A DNA stretch of 13,148 bases, taken from NCBI GenBank assembly GCA_900618425.1, contig UZAN01057023.1:1-13148 (forward strand), written 5' to 3'. This document shows, piece after piece, positions 1 through 9,602 of the stretch (the first letter of the stretch is position 1; each line of letters starts with the position of its first letter). The translations under genes were made by a program, and so were the position numbers. This DNA comes from Echinostoma caproni (lineage: Eukaryota > Platyhelminthes > Trematoda > Plagiorchiida > Echinostomatidae). The notes beneath the pieces are model-generated. The model did no database searches and was not told where the DNA came from. It saw nothing but the letters and a program-made list of their open reading frames with translations.

Positions 1-1205
1 ACTCTGTTGTTTTGTTTAAAATGTATTCACTGACTCTTAATTTGCCGTCATCATTGAGAAGCAACCGTTGGAAATCGATAGAACAAGTAGGCGTCTTTTT
101 AGGTAACAGTGATCACCGCACTGGTTTGAAGCGCATGCATGAATAAACGAATAAACGAAAACATTTTCCCACCAAAACTGAATCATACAATCTTCCATAA
201 ACGAACAAGAATAGTCGAATAATATGGTTAATACAAACGGCCTGCTATCTAAGTATTTGGAATCTTCGTAAACAGACCGATGCGCCGAATAATCACCTGG
301 TAGTATTAATTTAAAGAGACAATCGGCTAATTTAAGAATCCCATGCAGTTTGTATCCGCATGGTAATGTTCAACCAATTCGCACACCTTCAGCGGACAGG
401 AAGCTTTAGCGTATGTACTGTGCATGAATTAGCAGTTCACGTGATCATTCATGAGAGAAAGATTCGACTGAGAAGGCATTTATTTGGTTGGCAGTTTCAA
501 ATGTCCTCAATAGATGTCATTTGGGACCCGAAGCACGTGACTGTCGTTAATGCCTGACCCATGTGACACGTAATTCAAAGTCACCGACCGAGAAAACGTT
601 ATCCAATTCAGTGATCATTTTTGATCGCATTTACACGAATTTTAATTCAACACAAGACCGACATGGAATGCGACAAATGATGTTAATTGTCAGGGGTTTA
701 ACATATTCAATTTGTGCAGTACTATCAATGGGAAAATCAGGATTTATATTTATTATTATATTTATTTTTATAAGAGTGTCACATCCCATTTGGATATCTT
801 TGAACTTTGTCATGACTTCTAATGAGCAGCATTCATTTGAACAAAAAGAACGCTGGGTTTATGGTGTGAACCTCGCTAGGCAGCGCAAAAAATGGTTAGG
901 CGAAATTGTATCCTAGTCTACTTGACCTGCTCCGGGATAACTTTTTGCAGGTTAGAGCCTAAAGATCCAAGCAGATTGAATGCTTTGTCACACGTATGTT
1001 CTTGTTCATGTTGTGTTGTGTTGTTTATCAAACATTTTTTCTGTCGGGTGGAAAAACACATTTAATTTATCTGACCTGTAATCATCATATTACATGATTG
1101 GTTTAGTGGATGGGGCGTATCAACATGCGTATAAGTGTACTGTCATTTCAATAAATTCTGTTGGAAAATTGAAAGACGATCTCGTAATGGTGTTTGAGGA
1201 GCCGC
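1..1205. other. Unassigned AT-rich sequence, no recognisable gene
   Basis: No known family was recognised on either strand. The longest open frame is on the plus strand at 563-916 (117 codons). Its middle is a low-complexity run of Ile and Phe codons from an AT-rich tract (about 745-775), which is how chance frames look in this composition. A short pentamer-like run (TGTTG repeated) sits near 1012-1026. Probably intronic or intergenic. Confidence 0.5.
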
Positions 1206-1229
1206 ATATATATATATATATATATATAA
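1206..1229. repeat. TA dinucleotide microsatellite
   Basis: An uninterrupted alternation of T and A of about 24 bases, seen directly. It gives rise to the Tyr-Ile repeats in the overlapping short open frames, which are therefore not genes. Confidence 0.95.
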
Positions 1230-1322
1230 CCAATGATGAACGCGGGATTGATGGACAAACAGGCCCGACGCAAACCATAGTGCGAGGCACAAGCAGACCC
1301 AATTGATTCACACGTATTATCG

Positions 1323-1400
1323 TTTGACAACGAGTCCTAGTCTGGATCGAAACGTCACAATAAATACTATCATTCAGTGCTCGCCTTCTCCTTTTCAAAA
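1323..1400 (+). mobile_element. Degenerate hammerhead-ribozyme-like terminal fragment of a Penelope-like element
   Basis: The segment 1323-1356 follows the hammerhead order: a CTGANGA-like box (here TTGACAACGAG, with two extra bases and C changed to T), a stem II of GTCC and GGATC around a TAGTCT loop (one bulged T), then CGAAAC and GTC. Penelope-like elements are known to carry small hammerhead ribozymes in their terminal repeats, and the schistosome SINE Sm-alpha carries a related one with the same GTCC/GGAC stem II. The following bases (CACAATAAATACTATC) are typical of such element ends in my recollection. The insert in the first core box suggests the ribozyme is dead. It lies on the plus strand, opposite to the two coding fragments at 2.7-5.0 kb, so it probably belongs to a separate insertion. 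Boundaries are approximate. Confidence 0.55.
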
Positions 1401-2714
1401 ATACATATACTGTTCGGACTCACGTAGCTGATGTATGCATGAGATATCGCGCCCCACATACCGCCACAACATAAGTGCGTCAAAAATGGGTCTATTACAG
1501 TGTAACCGGACTTTCGATCTCTTCGTGCGCTGGTACTTTATGATATTGGATCAAAGAGACAGAAACGTTCAGCCCTGTAACTGAATACCAACCAGTACAC
1601 CATGTTCATGAGATGCGCTAGACCACAAGTCAAAGTCGTCTGTTCAAAGGTCACTGCTGACTCATTCCCGTAGAGCGAGATTAAAGTAAAGATGTATACT
1701 GTATTGGCCAGGTTTACTTACAAAGAACCTGGTTTAAAACAACGATGTGGCGAACAAGCTTACTTTCAGTGCATTGTCTGTTGGCCAATTACAGCACATT
1801 ATATAACTGAGGGAGACACTTTTAGACGTTTGATCGACCGAATGGGAGAACGCCATCCAGCCTGGATCGGTCAGGGACCGATAAGTGCAAGTGCTAGTGT
1901 GATCGCCCTATATATGGCCGAAAAGAATCAGATCGTGGATGTACGGGAATCGTTCCGTCCAATTTATTCAATGATGTAGCTGCCTATTAAGAACGTTAAA
2001 GCTCGATGGCTATCTACAGCAGAGGTGATAACGATTAGAATGAACAACCCCACCCCCACTATATGTGCACAGAAACAGAGCGTGAAATCCCGTGACCATG
2101 TGTCCGAAGTGCCCCTACCTGACATTATAGTCAAACATTCACACTCCGCAAGTGATTTTTACCACTTTTGCGNTCTACTCCCCCCCCCCAATCCCTCAAA
2201 TCCCATGATACATATACTATAAACCTGAGTTGACTCTCTCCACGGGGTTTCCCCCGAGTTATATAACGTGCCGCGGTTAGCCAGTAGAGAAAGCACTTAG
2301 AGCAAGCTTGTTCGCCAATGAATCCAATGGATCTATCGGAATTATTAACTCATTTGAAAAACAGTCAAAGAACCTGGGGTAAATAAACCGCCCGCAAATA
2401 ACCCCGTTCCGGTCAACCCAATTGATGGATCAGTAAAATGATTTGCCGGAGATGAAAGACAGATACGACCTGCGGTCGTCTGCATTCAACCACATTTTAC
2501 TTCAATTCATGAATCAAAAATAAATTGTCCATTTCGCGGAATATGCCCGTTGGTGAATTTTTGGTGAATTCATTTTTAATCCATTGCAGTAATATTTATA
2601 TGCAATAAAATTCGGTAAGCTGAAAGGTCCTGAAAGCACGTTGTTTGGATTACGCAATCGAAATTCCCTTTGTTTGATTATGGTCTCATGAACAAGCGAA
2701 TTTCTCTTCTTTTA
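1401..2714. other. Mostly unassigned sequence with one weak exon-like segment
   Basis: The plus-strand open frame 1692-1979 (95 codons) is not recognised. From about 1792 it follows a possible acceptor (CCAATTACAG) and reads with a mixed, protein-like composition (EGDTFRRLIDRMGER is one stretch), but there is no convincing donor and no family match, so it is not called. A run of ten C lies at about 2180-2189, beside an undetermined base at 2173. A perfect six-base inverted repeat (ACGACC, TGC, GGTCGT) is near 2465, and TTGGTGAATT is repeated twice near 2550-2572. The right end may contain 3' untranslated sequence of the Penelope-like copy that ends near 2715. Confidence 0.4.
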
Positions 2715-3830
2715 GACAAGTGATTTTGAGAACTTAGATAAGTTTTCGTTGTGCGCATAACTCAGACTTGACGAATCGGATGCTTATCGCCTCTGCGGTC
2801 GCTAACATCTAAAACCGTATTGCTCTGGGAGGCGGTGTGGTGAGACTCGATAAATGATTATAAATGCCGAGCTCATGTCAACCAAATGCCCCATCACTAC
2901 TAGATGAGTAACAATCGAGCTTGACATTGCTCCACCCTACCCTGTGTGAGACAGCGTGGGTTCTTTGATATTTTGAGATAACTGCCTTATCGTTCGACCT
3001 GCATAAGTCGCACCACATGTGCACTTGAATTGATAGACATTCATGAATGAGGTTAGCTCAGCTGGTAGAGCGTGCGCTATTCAAAAGCTTAGGCGGCGTC
3101 CATGGGTGGGTTTGAATTCCACCAAGGCAAGTGAACATTACACAATTTAAACATAAGCAGTTTACCTCTGTTGTGATATCAGATGTTTGGTGACGTAAAG
3201 AACACTCATCTTAGCATTAAAAGTGAATTGCGCTGCGGCAGATAGGACTTTACTGACCTTGTCAGCGGTGACATCTCCATTGAATGAATGTTTTTTTAAT
3301 AGCAACCTCTTCTCCGCATGCACTGCTTTTGCTGACTAGTTCTGTTCAGTTGAATTACCGACGATAAACTTCTAAGGATGGCCATTTTCTAGTAAGGTTC
3401 TCCTCACTTGATTAATGTGCCCTCGACATTGACTAACACTATCCATTATTGGATGCGTTGTGTAATTCCGTTCTGAGAAGATCAGGTACACTGACATTCA
3501 CGGTTAGCCTGGGTGTACTCGTCAAGTGAAATATGAGGGTATGTATTAGGTGAATCAAAAAGGAATCTCCATTGTACTACTATAACTGTAACTTCGTCCT
3601 TGTGAATACAGTAATTGATGCCATTGTAGTCACATGTGCATTCACAGATGAGCACTTTTATAATGACAACTTAAAGAACAATCTAAGTACCTGGTCCATA
3701 AAATGACACTCAATTTATCAACTGAAGGAATAGGCTTTTTGACAAGATTCATTCATATTTGTATGCCTGATTCTCGCCGCGCTCTTCGTGTGTTATTTGG
3801 CCACATATCCCGGAGTGATGTCACCTGACT
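2715..3830 (-). mobile_element. Degenerate Penelope-like retroelement, copy B (RT end, linker, GIY-YIG endonuclease)
   Basis: Read on the minus strand, several conserved Penelope-like motifs occur in the right order, scattered over frames and broken by stops. Near 3715-3680 LWTRYLDCSL resembles the reverse transcriptase catalytic box (WTRYVDD), with the second Asp lost. Near 3420-3365 is INQVRRTLLENGHP, the thumb/linker motif. Near 3275-3165 is GDVTADKVSKVLSAAAQ followed by FTFNAKMSVLYVTKHLI. At 3041-2960 is VYQFKCTCGATYAGRTIRQL, the start of the GIY-YIG nuclease domain (Tyr, then the Y-x-G-R-T core). Near 2920-2720 come the domain's His-rich and Glu-containing parts (SSIVTHLVVMGHLVD; LATAEAISIRFVKSELC). 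Penelope-like elements encode a reverse transcriptase fused to this nuclease and move by target-primed reverse transcription. Stops and frameshifts show the copy is inactive. The left boundary is about 3830 but unclear. Confidence 0.88.
3043..3127 (+). pseudogene. tRNA-like sequence (A and B boxes), tRNA pseudogene or small tRNA-derived element
   Basis: TAGCTCAGCTGGTAGAGC at 3054-3071 is an essentially perfect tRNA D-arm and A box, with a 4-bp GCTC/GAGC stem. About 37 bases later GTGGG-TTTGAAT-TCCAC forms a proper 5-bp T-arm with a 7-base loop, where the usual TTCGAAT has become TTTGAAT. The anticodon arm does not fold cleanly, and the candidate acceptor strands (ATGAGGT and CAAGGCA) do not pair, so a working tRNA is unlikely. 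It lies on the plus strand inside the minus-strand Penelope-like copy, between its linker motif and its GIY-YIG domain, where it looks like an insertion. No clear target-site duplication was seen. Confidence 0.65.
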
Positions 3831-4094
3831 ATTAACAAATATGTCTTCTGACCTCCCTAGGTAAAAATCTTAGAAAATCTTGTTCGATTGGAAGTTTTAT
3901 AATACCACTATTTTCAAATGAAAATGTGAAAAGAGAAGTTAGTATGGCAGTATTGCAGGTATCTCAAGGGGAGCGTACTGTAATCAGATACAATGGTTTT
4001 CTTGGGTTGGCACCGGTCTGCAAAATAGTCAAAACTTTATGGTAAACAAGGGAGGGGTCAACAAGGCAAAACCAGGATGAGGAAAAAGTATTTT

Positions 4095-4990
4095 TGTTGG
4101 AAATCGCTTCGGAAATCTTAAGTACTCTTGCCCTAGCGTTAATATAAACTGAACGAAATGACCCCTCGATCGACGTGGTGTTGTGTCATAGACACGCGGT
4201 TGGCAATTACCGAGCTGGGTCTATTATTTTAAATGTGTTCCCAAACTCGATTACGCAATTATCGGTCTATTCTGCTTATATTTGTGACTGTACTCACTTA
4301 GAAATTAGGGGTTCAGATGCAGGTATTCCTTAGTCGGCGAATTCGTACTCTTGTGCTGTGTACTACTCTTGGTTTGGTTGCATAGAAAATTCTACTGGTA
4401 ATAGATTGCAGATATCGTTGGAACACATTAGTTATATCATCTTTGGTTGAAGAGAGAACAAACTGTAGACACTCGTCACAATGGGCTTCTCAGTCTTTGG
4501 ATTGCTTCATCTTTGAACAAACTCTTCTGGATGACACTTTTTCAACAGTGTGTCGAGCAACAAGGTTATCTAGCTGTTTATTGTATTATCAGTGCAAATT
4601 CTTGGGGCTCTATAGTTTAGGGCGCGAGCGAAACATTTTATGGGTTGGGTACAAAGTGGATGAACCAGGTTGCCCAATGGTAGACACAGTTCCATCTGGA
4701 TTTCTTCTGATATGGACATTTAGGATACAGTGGCACTCGTTTCGTTCATTTTCCATGGTGAATCGTACGGTCATTTGGGACCTTTGATGATGTTCTCCGT
4801 TTGCTTTGAATTGCTCGCAATAATGAGGATATCGTCATACTATTTTCTGCATAACAGTATTTTCTCAGTGAATTCTGAACCCGAGGTTGCCAAAGCGTCG
4901 TGAATCGTTAGTCGTTAGTCCCAAAGGGCTTTCCATGGGAAAGCTGTCAAGCCTTATGTCCCTTGTAGACCTCCATGTTTGACTGTATCA
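4095..4990 (-). mobile_element. Degenerate Penelope-like retroelement, copy A (reverse transcriptase core to linker)
   Basis: On the minus strand the following appear in order. Near 4950-4920, SFPMESPLG matches the reverse transcriptase B motif (usually MGSPLGP). At 4839-4774, YDDILIIASNSKQTENIIK is the catalytic Y-x-D-D region with one residue missing. At 4770-4660, VRFTMENERNEC continues into NVHIRRNPDGTVSTIG, the characteristic stretch after the catalytic box in Penelope-like elements. Near 4610-4530, ICTDNTINS continues into LDTLLKKCHPEEFVQR, the thumb/linker. At 4440-4320 is RYLQSITSRIFYATKPRVV. Near 4220-4150, SSVIANRVSMTQHHVDR may be part of the C-terminal nuclease region. Motifs fall in different frames with stops, so the copy is dead. 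It differs clearly in sequence from copy B. The 5' end is not resolved: nothing convincing was found beyond about 5000. Confidence 0.8.
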
Positions 4991-5792
4991 GAGCTATCTT
5001 TCACAGTATAGTTAATCATCAAATTTCTTACTGGCTAAAGTAGTACGCTGACAAGCCATTACGTCACTTGTTGTGGTGGCGAGTTCCGCATAGGTGGGAT
5101 TGGCCGCGATGTTCTCGCAACTTAGGCACTACATAGATTTGCGGCGAATGGCTTATTTTTCCCTTATCGCACCATGTTTTCACAGATGAAGTGGTCTTGG
5201 AGAACGTAAATTGTGCACTATTGCGAAAACAACTTCCCTTTGAAATATAAACATTTTTTTAGTGGTAAAAACGAAACCGCATGAGTTACAATCGATTTGA
5301 TGAGAAATTTTGCAAACGCTCAATTGAAATCCCTATTGCTGGATGCAATGAACGACCATATTTGAAGCAGGTTACTGGAGTAGTGGAGTAGAGTAGACAA
5401 AATCGCAGGTAGAAGACATACTTGTTTCGTAAGTCACGGAAATGGGCAATGTTTTGCTTACATACTCCACCAAACATCATCACCGGATAAGATATATTGA
5501 TTACGTTTTAGAGTGAAACATATTACGAAAAACTACTACCATGTCTTCTCATGGCGTGTTTCTCGATGAAGGTATAATAGGAATGCTTTTGAAAGTTTGC
5601 ATCAGACAGAATAAAACTATACTGGAAAGAATCCCATCACACATTCACTCACGATTACCAAGCAGTTTTCAACATTTTTTGTCCAACGTTTTGTTCGGGG
5701 AAGGTTTGCGCTCACCCGTGCATTCATAACGTGGCAGTGAACATGCTCACTGTTGAACATTCGCATTTAGATATAATTTACGCGCAGAATCG
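4991..5792. other. Unassigned sequence between the Penelope-like copy and the NHL exon
   Basis: Open frames at 5286-5483 (minus) and 5541-5729 (plus) are short and match no family I recognise. The stretch 5000-5280 on the minus strand may hold badly decayed N-terminal sequence of Penelope-like copy A, but no motif was clear enough to call. The part below 5848 should also belong to an intron of the minus-strand NHL gene. Confidence 0.4.
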
Positions 5793-5824
5793 ATATATAT
5801 ATATATATGTATATATGTATATAT
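5793..5824. repeat. TA/TATG microsatellite
   Basis: A run of alternating A and T, interrupted twice by TG (giving ATATATGTATATATGTATAT), seen directly. It lies in the intron just downstream of the minus-strand NHL exon, about 25 bases past its donor site. Confidence 0.95.
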
Positions 5825-5847
5825 GAACATAGAATGAAAAATCTCAC

Positions 5848-6157
5848 CAACCACCACCAGTTCGGAACCATTCGGTGAACCGTTCACGTGGGACGCGCAT
5901 GAGGACATGTTCGGACCGGTGTCCAGGCTGCTCCTGGTTAGGATGGTCACACCAAATGGGTAGTTGGTCAGTCCAGGTGAACCGATTTTGCCCAGCACAT
6001 CTCCAGCATAGTTGAACACAACCACACAGTGGGCCAAATTGTCTGTGATGTAGATGCAGTAGGCCGAATCCACGGCCACCGAGACCGGGTAGGTCAACTG
6101 TGCGTGAAAACGTGCCAGTAATGTACCGGTCCACGTGTAGATATTGACACGCATGAT
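5848..6157 (-). CDS. Internal exon of a Brat-like TRIM-NHL protein (NHL beta-propeller blades)
   Basis: This minus-strand exon codes for about 103 residues of NHL repeat. It starts after an acceptor (CCAATCAG) at 6158 with IMRVNIYTWTGTLLARF, continues with YPVSVAVD and IYITDNLAHCVVVFNYAGDV, then GLTNYPFGVTI, and stops at a good donor (G then GTGAGA) at 5847. The frame upstream of the acceptor is closed by a stop, which supports the boundary. The exon starts in phase 0 and ends in phase 1. The pattern DN-AHCV-VFNY-G followed by TNYP-GV is characteristic of Drosophila Brat and its relatives rather than TRIM2/3. In that family the NHL propeller binds RNA and acts in translational repression and differentiation. 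Between the last recognisable blade core and the closing SELVVVG strand is a Ser/Asn-rich loop of about 22 residues that Brat lacks. The B-box, coiled coil and other propeller exons were not found, so introns must be long. The methionine at 6154 is internal and not a start. Confidence 0.87.
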
Positions 6158-6339
6158 CTGATTGGTTTGGGATCAATGGGCATACACTTATCGCAACGTG
6201 TAAATAAAATGGTAGTGACTTTGTTAGGACAAGAAAAGGAACTAAATTGAATAACAAGGTATATTTATATCAATATTGCCTCCACAACCAGCTGCTTGCT
6301 ATTTAATCAGAAAAACTGGATCATGATGGTTGAGATGAT

Positions 6340-6535
6340 CAAAAGGTTATGGTAACCACACAGATGTCTTGAGTTCTAATCCCGCTACCGCTACCACACA
6401 TCGTTTCTTCTTGGGTTTATCGTCCCCCCCCCCACTCTCGAACAGGATTTTACTGGCTGTGGTTCCCTNCCCTTGCGGAAAACGGACCGCAACCATGGTT
6501 GTTGGTTAAATAAGAGGAAAAAAGAAAAAGACTTT
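6340..6535 (+). mobile_element. SINE-like tRNA-derived element, plus orientation
   Basis: GGTTATGGTAACCAC near 6349-6363 resembles a degenerate A box. GAGTTCTAATCCC at 6371-6383 resembles a polymerase III B box (consensus GGTTCGAATCC). The body that follows contains GCTACCGCTACCACA, a ten-base C run at about 6424-6433 and an undetermined base at 6469. It ends in an A-rich tail (AATAAGAGGAAAAAAGAAAAAG) near 6510-6530. This order of tRNA-like head, unrelated body and A-rich tail is that of a SINE. The element at 8140-8385 shares the design and parts of the body. Ends are approximate and no target-site duplication was identified. Confidence 0.5.
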
Positions 6536-8139
6536 GATCATAAGACGTTTACCAACAATGGTATACGGTGACTTCAAAGTACCGAATCACGACTACTAAA
6601 ACCATGACATTATTCCAACTTTGAAGGTGTTCACACTTCTTTGGTTAGCAGATAACAATGTATTGTAGTGTAAACTGCTTGTACGTCCAAGTCCAAAATT
6701 GGTAGCTGAAAACTATCAATGTGACTTATCGATCAGTTGATCCTATACTGTAGAAAGGTCTCATTCATTGACAGTGAGACAAGTACTATCGATCGATAAT
6801 TCTGCACACACGCACAGCTGAACGACGACATCGTACTTTGTAATTGGCATTCAAGAAGTATCTCCCATTCTGGACTATACATGAGCAACAACTAGAATAT
6901 CGTTAATGGAACAGATTTTGAACAATGAGTACAAAATCAATAGCAGAAGAATGGTTTTCAGCTTTGAAAACAATTTAATAGTCACCGACTTCTCACCTTG
7001 TAGTCAGAAAACTCACCAAATTGAGTAGAGGGCCTAGATTCAAGTAACATCCATCTATACGGGGTCCCACTTTAGTAATATCAAATACGTAATTTATTCA
7101 TTAATGGATTCTAACTAAATTGATTTTCTTGAGGAACGACCATTTATAGTTGGATTTTAAGGTCGCTCGACGAATAAGTTGTGGAAAGCATTTTCATATA
7201 TCAATGATAATAATCGTTCCAATCAAACTGTTTATCCTATTTGTATGCAATCAATAATTCCGTCATAGAAAAGAAATAAAACGGTTAGAGAATGGCTGGA
7301 CGCGGCTCATAGTTCATGCACTAATCGTGAATTCCGACGAGGGGGGAAGTTTCATTGAAAAGTCTTTTGGAATACATAGCTAACTTGTCCGGCGGATTTC
7401 ACCGATGTCGTACAAACTGTCCGGAACAATCTGTTTCTGCTCATGTTGTGGGCGTATGCGAACTTGTAGGACGCTTACGTGGTTTACGGTTAACGTCCAT
7501 CTGTGCTCACATTGAACATTCGCTTTTCTTGTTATGGACTGTTCTAATTCTCAGAATTCCAGAAGAATTTCGGAATTTTCCGGGTTTTGTTGATCACGGG
7601 AAAGCCTAAAAATAATTGGTACAGTCTGTTCGAGGTTCCATACACGAATGCCGACACGGCCACTCAGGCCAAGACTTCCTGATCAAAGCTCGCCCAATCG
7701 AAATATGTCACATCGCCCGTGTAAGGAGTACAAGTGAACATGAAAATTAGAAGGCCATCAATTCAGCCGCAACACTTGACGTGTACAGTGATTTTCCTAA
7801 TGATATAAGTGTATATAGTTAGTATAAGTGTAATGTGAAAAGGCTACACTGCCCATCAATCAGCATCAGCTGAGCTATTTCAGTCCGATTAGTTAATTTG
7901 GCTATATGCATGCGCTGCCGGTTACATCCGGCCCAACATAGATAGATTCATTTAACCAGTCATGGTCATTATGTGATTACCGGAAATGCTATACTGACTT
8001 TTAACAATATCGATCTAAATGTATTAGAGCTGTCACTGTGCATCCGACCGTATTACGCGCGGCATTTACCCCCGTCCCATCGAACCGGCGACCGATCGTG
8101 TTCAGATTGTTTTCCGCTTGTGCAGACAATTCATATTTA
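6536..8139. other. Unassigned, probably intron or intergenic sequence
   Basis: No exon or element was recognised. The best open frame is plus-strand 7355-7609 (84 codons); it has no family match and no strong splice signals. If the Brat-like gene continues upstream on the minus strand, this should be part of its intron. The upstream neighbour of the 5848-6157 exon should encode the preceding NHL blade, and no such sequence was seen here. Confidence 0.45.
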
Positions 8140-8385
8140 TTACGATTTTTCTTTTTTTTCATTTTTACTTCCTTTTATTGAATATACGAAGATACAATTT
8201 TCAGGAAGGGGGAAGCGGCCAATCAAAGGGCTGCCATACAACCCACAAATGGGCAAAGTCAGGCGGTGGTGGTGGGATTCGAGCACTCGCCCTCCGGGGT
8301 GATAATTTGGTGACGTTACCACCCGACCACCACTGCCCACTGCCAATCCAGTGGGTAAAATCAATGGCTGGTGGTCGCAAAACCA
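8140..8385 (-). mobile_element. SINE-like tRNA-derived element, minus orientation
   Basis: Read on the minus strand, a head with GGTGGTCGGGTGGTAACG (about 8333-8314) resembles an A box, and GTGCTCGAATCCCACC (about 8287-8271) is a good B box. A body follows containing CACCACCACCGCC and TTTGTGGGTTGTATGGC. It ends in AATAAAAGGAAGTAAAAATG and a run of A (8180-8140). Both heads have TGGTAAC before the B box, and both bodies place an ACC-rich stretch and a TTGGGTTTAT-like segment after it, so this and the 6340-6535 element are probably the same family. The overlapping open frames (8118-8498 plus; 8140-8364 and 8201-8386 minus) are read-through of this repeat and not genes. The 5' end is approximate. 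Confidence 0.6.
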
Positions 8386-9602
8386 ATAACCGCGATCATT
8401 TTTTGCTCCGACAGTTATCGAGACAAACTTGCAACTGGTATGACAGTCATTTGAGGCACAGGTGTCGCATTCGGGATTTGTTCAGTTGTTGCGATTGACA
8501 AAAAGACCAATAAGAATTGGCCAAGCCACGGACACAGCCAAACTCTAATGTAACAAGCCAGACTTATATTCAAAAGTATAAACCGTAAAGCGAATTGAAT
8601 ATTGAAAGTGCTACATACTTTCAATCGTCAGTTGGCATTTGATTTCAGAAACAATTCTGCGAGTATCAAACGACCCCATAATGAAATGCCCGAATCAGAT
8701 CGTTTTTCCTACCTACGCATGTGCGACAAAAATGGACTTGTGTGCGACAACTGGTCATGTGAATAGGGAAATGACCGTGACCTTTCACGCCTGAAATACT
8801 GATATTTGTTACTCGATTATATGCCAGTAACCTTATCTGAACGATTGATTCGGTGTCCCTTGCAAACAGATCGTGCTCAATTAGTTTGTCTTTTAAATCG
8901 AATAAAACAGGCTGGAGCAAAAGGATATGTCTCAATTTATGATGGAAAACTCAGCTGTTGAAGGAGCACATTGCAACGGTCAAGCAGAATCAGAAAACTA
9001 CATGACGGATAAAGAAAAAACAACGATAGTTGGAACAAACTTTTTATCATAGTTATTTATGTAATTGTAGCTCTAATCAATGCCAATCAAAAGATCTTTA
9101 TTAATTTTGCTCATAGCATTCCCATGGGTAATTGATTCTGATGACCCATAAATAAATGTTCGTGCAGATAAGAAGCTAATTTGATCACATAATTAACAGT
9201 AAAGATACCACTGAGGCCTCGTGAATCGATTGAATACGTAACTGCGGTGCTGCTCTCAACCTGGTGACAACCTGATCTGGTGCGGTCGTGCAAGGCCAGT
9301 TATGTGTTGTTTCAGTAAAGATTTAGATTACTGTCACTGATTGACCCTAGAGGTTTTACTAAAGATAAGAGCGGAGAGTTACGAAGACCCGTAGTGCAGT
9401 GCGTCCCAGTTTCAGGTGGCATAATCCACTTACGTACTCTAGCTTGGTTGTTGTTATTGGCAACTTGTCTTCATAATCAACGAACGGAGAGAAAGAGAAG
9501 GTAAACGTGCGGCTGTCTGGGTCTCATCAACATAGAGTTACAAATCTGAGCAAACTTAGACCTTTATACTCACATATATCAGTCAAATTTTTCACGTTTT
9601 AG
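8386..9602. other. Unassigned, probably intron or intergenic sequence
   Basis: Minus-strand open frames at 8415-8624, 8666-8935 and 9111-9293 are 60-89 codons long, match no family I recognise, and lack paired splice signals. At its right end (about 9582-9602) is a good polypyrimidine tract and acceptor (TCAAATTTTTCACGTTTTAG) for the plus-strand exon candidate that follows. Confidence 0.4.

Noticed and set aside
563..916. 117-codon plus-strand frame with a hydrophobic centre resembling a membrane segment
   Set aside because: The hydrophobic part is AT-rich low-complexity sequence, there is no family match, and no splice or promoter signals support it.
1094..1398. Overlapping open frames on both strands at 1094-1306 and 1120-1398
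   Set aside because: They run through the TA microsatellite and the hammerhead-like repeat; the Tyr-Ile runs are simple-sequence translation.
1727..2380. A 14-base inverted match (AAGCTTGTTCGCCA) and an 11-base direct match (AAAGAACCTGG) between about 1720-1765 and 2300-2376
   Set aside because: Matches this short are expected by chance in a 13-kb window, and the surrounding sequence does not extend the similarity.
3051..3127. Functional tRNA gene
   Set aside because: The acceptor and anticodon stems do not pair and the sequence sits inside a dead retroelement.
4443..4787. Plus-strand open frame of 114 codons
   Set aside because: It is the antisense of Penelope-like copy A; the minus strand carries the recognisable motifs.
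5844..6257. Second minus-strand frame (137 codons) over the NHL exon
   Set aside because: It is a shadow in another frame; the NHL signatures occur only in the frame of 5848-6157.
8118..8498. Plus-strand frame of 126 codons with a Gly-rich stretch
   Set aside because: It is read-through of the minus-oriented SINE-like element, and the Gly run comes from its ACC/GGT-rich body.
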